Source: Maricaulis maris (GTDB lineage Bacteria > Pseudomonadota > Alphaproteobacteria > Caulobacterales > Maricaulaceae). Taken from it: a stretch of DNA of 64,000 nt. Below the pieces are notes generated by a model. It saw nothing but the letters and a program-made list of their open reading frames with translations. It ran no database searches and was not told the DNA's origin. Positions 60,470 through 64,000 of this stretch are shown piece by piece. The DNA lies in NCBI RefSeq assembly GCF_003634045.1, contig NZ_RBIM01000001.1, forward strand, positions 310,001 to 374,000, written 5' to 3'. Position 1 is the stretch's first letter. Every line of letters starts with the position of its first letter. The translations under genes were made by a program, and so were the position numbers.

Positions 60470-61360
60470 ATGGACCGGATTGATGCGCTGCGCCTGTTCT
60501 GCTCGGTGGCTGAGCTGGGGAGTTTCACCAAGGCGGCTGACCGCGAAGGCATGACGCCGGGCGCTGCCTCGAAGCAGATCACCGCGCTCGAGGAAAGATT
60601 GCAGGCGCGCCTGTTCGAGCGCACGACCCGCTCCGTCCGCCTCACCGATGCCGGTGACGCCCTGCTCGACCGGGTGCGGCCCTGGCTGGACGAGTATGAC
60701 GGGCTGGAGCAGGGCGTTGCCGATGCACGCTCGGCGCCGGCCGGCGTGTTGCGCGTCTCGGCGCCGGTTGATTTCGGCGCCCGCCGGCTGATGCCGATCA
60801 TCACGCAATTCATGACCGACTGGCCCGGTGTCGAAATTCGCCTGTCGCTGGCCGATCGCATGGTCGATCTGGTCAATGAGGGATTTGATGTCGGGGTGCG
60901 GATCGGCAATCTGCCCGACAGCGCCCTGATCGCCAAACAGCTCGCGCCGGCCTGCATGTCAGTGGTCGCCTCGCCGGCCTATCTCGCCCGTGCCGGAACC
61001 CCGCAACACCCGTCGGAACTGGCCGGGCACGAAATGGTCATCGACCGCAACAAGCCGGCGCCGCAAATGCTGAAATTCCTGCAGGGCAGGGACGAGGTCG
61101 ATGTCCGCATCCATGGCCGCCTGTCACTCAATGGTGCTGTGGCAGCGGTGACGGCGGCAGAGGCGGGGGTCGGCATTGCCTGTTCGCCGCGCTGGGCGGC
61201 CGAGCGGGCAATCGCCGAGGGCCGCGTGGTTGAAATCCTGACCGACTGGGAGTCGGAAAACCGCTTCCTGTGGGCGGTTTTCCCGTCCAACCGCTATCTG
61301 GCCCACCGGGTCCGCCTGTTCGTGGACTTTCTGGCCTCGCAATTCACCGACCGGATCTGA
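60470..61360 (+). CDS. LysR-family transcriptional regulator
   Basis: Product of 296 aa. N-terminal winged helix-turn-helix (LFCSVAELGSFTKAADREGMTPGAASKQITALEERL, split by domain core) and a C-terminal type-2 periplasmic-binding-like sensor (VLRVSAPVDFGARRLMP, SPAYLARAGTPQHPSELAGHEMV). It likely controls the divergent dioxygenase gene. The LysR group is the DsdC/CrgA-like group by the AGVLRVSAP motif. Confidence 0.9.
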   Translation: MDRIDALRLFCSVAELGSFTKAADREGMTPGAASKQITALEERLQARLFERTTRSVRLTDAGDALLDRVRPWLDEYDGLEQGVADARSAPAGVLRVSAPVDFGARRLMPIITQFMTDWPGVEIRLSLADRMVDLVNEGFDVGVRIGNLPDSALIAKQLAPACMSVVASPAYLARAGTPQHPSELAGHEMVIDRNKPAPQMLKFLQGRDEVDVRIHGRLSLNGAVAAVTAAEAGVGIACSPRWAAERAIAEGRVVEILTDWESENRFLWAVFPSNRYLAHRVRLFVDFLASQFTDRI

Positions 61361-61444
61361 CAGCGTACAGATTTCGCCACTCAGCTTGCGTTCATGTGTT
61401 AGGCTATTTAAAGGCGGCTGGACGAGCAGGGGGCATCTGGGCGG

Positions 61445-62299
61445 ATGAATATGCGCGCACTCATTTTGATCATGGCAGGCTTGAGCCTGTCCGCTTGTGC
61501 CACGACGGTCACGGACAGTCGCAATGGCGGCAGCATGGCCAATTCGGCGTTCAACTATGCGCCATCATCGCGGGCGCCGGTCAGTGGTGCCGGCTATGAG
61601 CTGATCGGGCATTCCGACTGGACCGGGCGATTGGCTTACTATGACGATGAGGGCGATGCCCGGGCGCATCTGGTGATGCGTTATGATGACGGCCGCGAGG
61701 TCGATGCCCGGCTCGATATCGTGATGCCCTATCTCGATGGCGGGCTGCGCCAGTTCCGTGGCGAGGACCAGGACGGGCGTTATGTCGCGGTCGAATTGCA
61801 GGCCGGCCCGTGCCCGTCCGCCGACGGCGACACGCTGATCTATTTTGCCGACATGTCGATCGGCAGCCAGACCGCCAGCGGCTGTGGTCGCGAGGTTGGC
61901 GGCGAGGTCGATCGCTGGTCGAACTATCTGATCGATTATCTGCCGATGATTGATCTCTGCCTGTCCGATTTCCGCGACCGCGCCCGTCATGTCTCGATCG
62001 CCTATACGATGGCGGGTGGCGAAACCGGTGTCCGCATCGTCGATCTCGACATGCGGACCTGGGAATGTGCGACCCGCGAAGGCGGTACCGAGATCAACAC
62101 GATCCGCCCGCTCGACGCCGCCGATGCCATGTTCGGTGAAGGCGATCCGATCTTCGTGCGGGGTGCCATGCCGGACTTCGGTGAGGGGTGTTATGTCTAC
62201 GAAGCGGTGCGTGAAGCCGACCGGACACTGATCGGTGCCTTTGGCTTCGACGCCTGCAATAGCGGCCCGATTGCCGCGCTCGGACCGGACGTCGGCTGA
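61445..62299 (+). CDS. lipoprotein of unknown function
   Basis: Product of 284 aa. The signal peptide ends LSLSAC, predicting lipidation at Cys18. The mature protein is beta-rich with repeated YDDGREVDARLD-like acidic strands and cysteine pairs in QAGPCPSADG / ASGCGREVG and GEGCYVYEAV / DACNSGP, suggesting disulfides. No named domain. Adjacent to a further secreted protein. Confidence 0.76.
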   Translation: MNMRALILIMAGLSLSACATTVTDSRNGGSMANSAFNYAPSSRAPVSGAGYELIGHSDWTGRLAYYDDEGDARAHLVMRYDDGREVDARLDIVMPYLDGGLRQFRGEDQDGRYVAVELQAGPCPSADGDTLIYFADMSIGSQTASGCGREVGGEVDRWSNYLIDYLPMIDLCLSDFRDRARHVSIAYTMAGGETGVRIVDLDMRTWECATREGGTEINTIRPLDAADAMFGEGDPIFVRGAMPDFGEGCYVYEAVREADRTLIGAFGFDACNSGPIAALGPDVG

Positions 62300-62340
62300 C
62301 TTAACCGCGTCTTTACGCAACGCAGAGCAAGGCCTTGGGC

Positions 62341-63258
62341 ATGCGCGCGAAAATCGTCCTGACCCTGATTGCCAGCCTCGCCCTGACAGCCCCGTCGGCG
62401 GCAGAGATCACCGATTTGCGGGCCCGCCTTGATGGCGATGCGGGCCAGATCTGGATTGCCCTCGACGAGCAACCGGCCGGTCTGATCAGCGAGGTCAGCC
62501 AAGCCGGCCTGACGCTCACCCTGGACGGTGTCAGCCTGCGCGCCCGCGCGATCAGCCCGGCCTCGGATACGCTGGTGGCAGCGGTGACCATTGATCCGAC
62601 CGAACAGGGCGCGATCGTCCGACTGCATGCCAGCCGCAGCTGGACCGGTGCCCGTGCCGAACTTCGCCAGGGCGGCGTGCTGGTCAGCATGATGGTTGGT
62701 CCGACGCCCGAGGTGCATGTTGCCGCCGGTGCCCTCCGGTCTGACGGTGGCATGTCGCCTGCCAATGTCCCGCCGTCGGACCGTGCGCCGATGCCGACAT
62801 CCGCCACCGGCAGCGAAAATGCGATCCAGGCCACGCCGGAACCGGCGCAATCCGTCGCTCCCGCTACATCAGCGCCAGCCGCGCCGACGCCGCTCTTCGC
62901 CAGCAATGACGGTGCTGCCCAAGCGGCGCGTAGCGGCACGTCCGTGGTGCCGCCGGGCGTTTGCACCGAGGCGGCACAAGCGGTCGCCGAAAGTCCATGG
63001 GATGATGATCTCCTGCACGCCCAGGCGGCCTGCCTGAATGATGGCGGCTATCACGCCGCCGCCGCATCGATCTACGAACAGATGCTGGCCTTCGAACCGG
63101 AGAATTTCCGTGCCACAGTCGCGCTGGCGGAAATCCGGGTCGAGCAGGGCGATGAACAGGCGGCGCGTGCACTCTATGACCAGGCGGCCCGGCATGCGAT
63201 ATCCGACGCCGAGGCGGCCCGCGCGCGGTCCCGGTTGCGGGCCTTGCGGGAGCAATAG
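62341..63258 (+). CDS. secreted TPR-containing protein
   Basis: Product of 305 aa. Signal peptide (KIVLTLIASLALTAPSAA), then a beta domain (residues ~25-125, ITDLRARLDGDAGQIWIALDEQ, VRLHASRSWTGARAEL) that resembles AMIN-type envelope domains, a proline/alanine linker to ~215, and a C-terminal TPR block (HAQAACLNDGGYHAAAASIYEQM, ALAEIRVEQGDEQAARALYDQA). The start at 62341 is preferred to the TTG at 62335. Ends 42 bp before thiD. Confidence 0.72.
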   Translation: MRAKIVLTLIASLALTAPSAAEITDLRARLDGDAGQIWIALDEQPAGLISEVSQAGLTLTLDGVSLRARAISPASDTLVAAVTIDPTEQGAIVRLHASRSWTGARAELRQGGVLVSMMVGPTPEVHVAAGALRSDGGMSPANVPPSDRAPMPTSATGSENAIQATPEPAQSVAPATSAPAAPTPLFASNDGAAQAARSGTSVVPPGVCTEAAQAVAESPWDDDLLHAQAACLNDGGYHAAAASIYEQMLAFEPENFRATVALAEIRVEQGDEQAARALYDQAARHAISDAEAARARSRLRALREQ

Positions 63259-63299
63259 GCAAGGCAGGCCGACTGTCCGGCCGGAGGATGCAAGGCGCG

Positions 63300-64000
63300 A
63301 TGGATATTGATGAACCCAAGGGCCGGGTCCTGATCATTGCCGGCTCAGACAGTGGCGGCGGTGCCGGTATCCAGGCCGATATCAAGGCGGTGACCGCGAT
63401 GGGCGGCCATGCTGCCACCGCGATCACCGCAATCACCGTCCAGAACACGCTCGGCGTCAGCGCCATCCATCCTGTGCCGCTGGACATTGTGAAGGCGCAG
63501 ATCGATGCGGTGCTGTCCGATATCGGGGCCGATATCATCAAGACCGGCATGCTCGGCACGCGCGAGATCGTCGATCTTGTCGCCGACCGTCTGGAGGCCT
63601 GCGACCCGCCGGTCCCGCTGGTGCTCGATCCGGTCATGGTCGCGACCTCGGGCGACAGGCTGGTTTCAGACGACGCTGCAATGGCGATCCGAGATCGACT
63701 GTTGCCACTGGCCTGGCTGGTCACGCCCAATATCCCGGAGGCGGAAAAGCTGACCGGCCTGGTGGTCGAAGACATCGCCGGCCAGCTTGAGGCGGCCAAC
63801 AAGCTCGTCGCGATGGGGGCCCGCGCGGCGCTGGTCAAGGGCGGTCATCTCAAGGGCGGGGTGGTGACCGATGTTTTGGTCTCGACACGCGGTATGGAGC
63901 TGATGGAACGGCCGCGCCTGCCCGGCCGCAACACCCATGGCACCGGCTGCACGCTGGCCTCGGCGATTGCCGGCCTGCTGGCGGACGGGGCGGCCCTGCC
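63300..64000 (+). CDS. thiD: hydroxymethylpyrimidine/phosphomethylpyrimidine kinase, 5' part
   Basis: Truncated by the window end after about 233 codons. ThiD phosphorylates HMP and HMP-P in thiamine biosynthesis. Motifs: VLIIAGSDSGGGAGIQADIKA (ligand binding, residues ~9-29, shown in part as AGSDSGGGAGIQADI), VQNTLGV, KTGMLG, LDPVMVATSG and GRNTHGTGCTL, the ribokinase-family catalytic loop. ATG 63288 or 63300 are both in frame behind GGAGG. Confidence 0.93.
   Translation, partial: MDIDEPKGRVLIIAGSDSGGGAGIQADIKAVTAMGGHAATAITAITVQNTLGVSAIHPVPLDIVKAQIDAVLSDIGADIIKTGMLGTREIVDLVADRLEACDPPVPLVLDPVMVATSGDRLVSDDAAMAIRDRLLPLAWLVTPNIPEAEKLTGLVVEDIAGQLEAANKLVAMGARAALVKGGHLKGGVVTDVLVSTRGMELMERPRLPGRNTHGTGCTLASAIAGLLADGAAL

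Overview
This is a 64 kb stretch of GC-rich alphaproteobacterial chromosome. The proteins fit a marine, Caulobacter-like prosthecate bacterium of the Maricaulis/Hyphomonadaceae type. The main pointers are a PodJ-like polar organiser (N-terminal NPWSVKGIDP block, coiled coil, Sel1 repeats, peptidoglycan-binding end), a class I lysyl-tRNA synthetase, UrcA-family small proteins, an alphaproteobacterial-type dCTP deaminase, and an LCAD-like fatty-acid oxidation set. The genus is inferred from protein content only. Most of the window is ordinary, densely packed core chromosome.

Layout. 1-8.1 kb: 3' end of hslO (Hsp33), TrkH, ApaG, dCTP deaminase, tRNA-Gly(CCC), a membrane protein, a processive glycosyltransferase, a SixA-like phosphatase and a peroxiredoxin. 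8.1-9.1 kb: a three-gene cassette (two small membrane proteins plus a minimal XRE regulator). 9.1-12.7 kb: a TetR-controlled HlyD/ABC exporter operon. 12.8-16.1 kb: an ABA4-like membrane protein, a gene-poor stretch holding a leader-peptide/terminator unit with no downstream biosynthetic gene, and a pentapeptide-repeat protein with fourteen 36-bp repeats and a two-helix membrane tail. 16.2-19.1 kb: lysK and a second XRE/membrane cassette. 19.2-32.5 kb: a TonB-type receptor, P450, TPR protein, S24-like repressor, DUF952, pyrD, MATE pump, UrcA/DCC genes, two thioesterases, a receiver protein, MscS and membrane proteins. 32.5-38.9 kb: the ligase-associated DEXH helicase and PdeM pair, then TIGR02186 and a TauE/SafE permease. 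38.9-44 kb: podJ-like gene and a secreted protein. 44.1-52.2 kb: a beta-oxidation block (MerR regulator, two acyl-CoA dehydrogenases, PaiB-like protein, thiolase, FadB-like fusion). 52.2-54.9 kb: an accessory segment with structured direct repeats, an orphan lipoprotein gene and a probable structured RNA. 54.9-64 kb: AraC, a zincin-like protein, a GST-like protein, ankyrin protein, a DODA dioxygenase/LysR pair, a lipoprotein, a TPR protein and the 5' part of thiD.

How genes work together. The MerR regulator at 44.1 kb precedes acyl-CoA dehydrogenases, thiolase and the hydratase/dehydrogenase fusion, which together cover all steps of beta-oxidation. TetR, HlyD, ATPase and permease overlap by 4 bp at each junction and form one efflux unit behind a TGACTGACTGGTCAGT-type operator. 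The DEXH helicase and PdeM are translationally coupled parts of the ligase-associated DNA repair set.

The least explained parts are: the orphan attenuator-like unit (13.37-13.62 kb); the two XRE/membrane cassettes with differing inverted-repeat operators around similarly spaced promoters; the 1.8 kb insert bounded by a 16-bp duplicated terminator half and carrying two 124-bp hairpin repeats; and the gene-free 54.04-54.72 kb stretch with serial GCAA-tetraloop hairpins and a terminator-like end.
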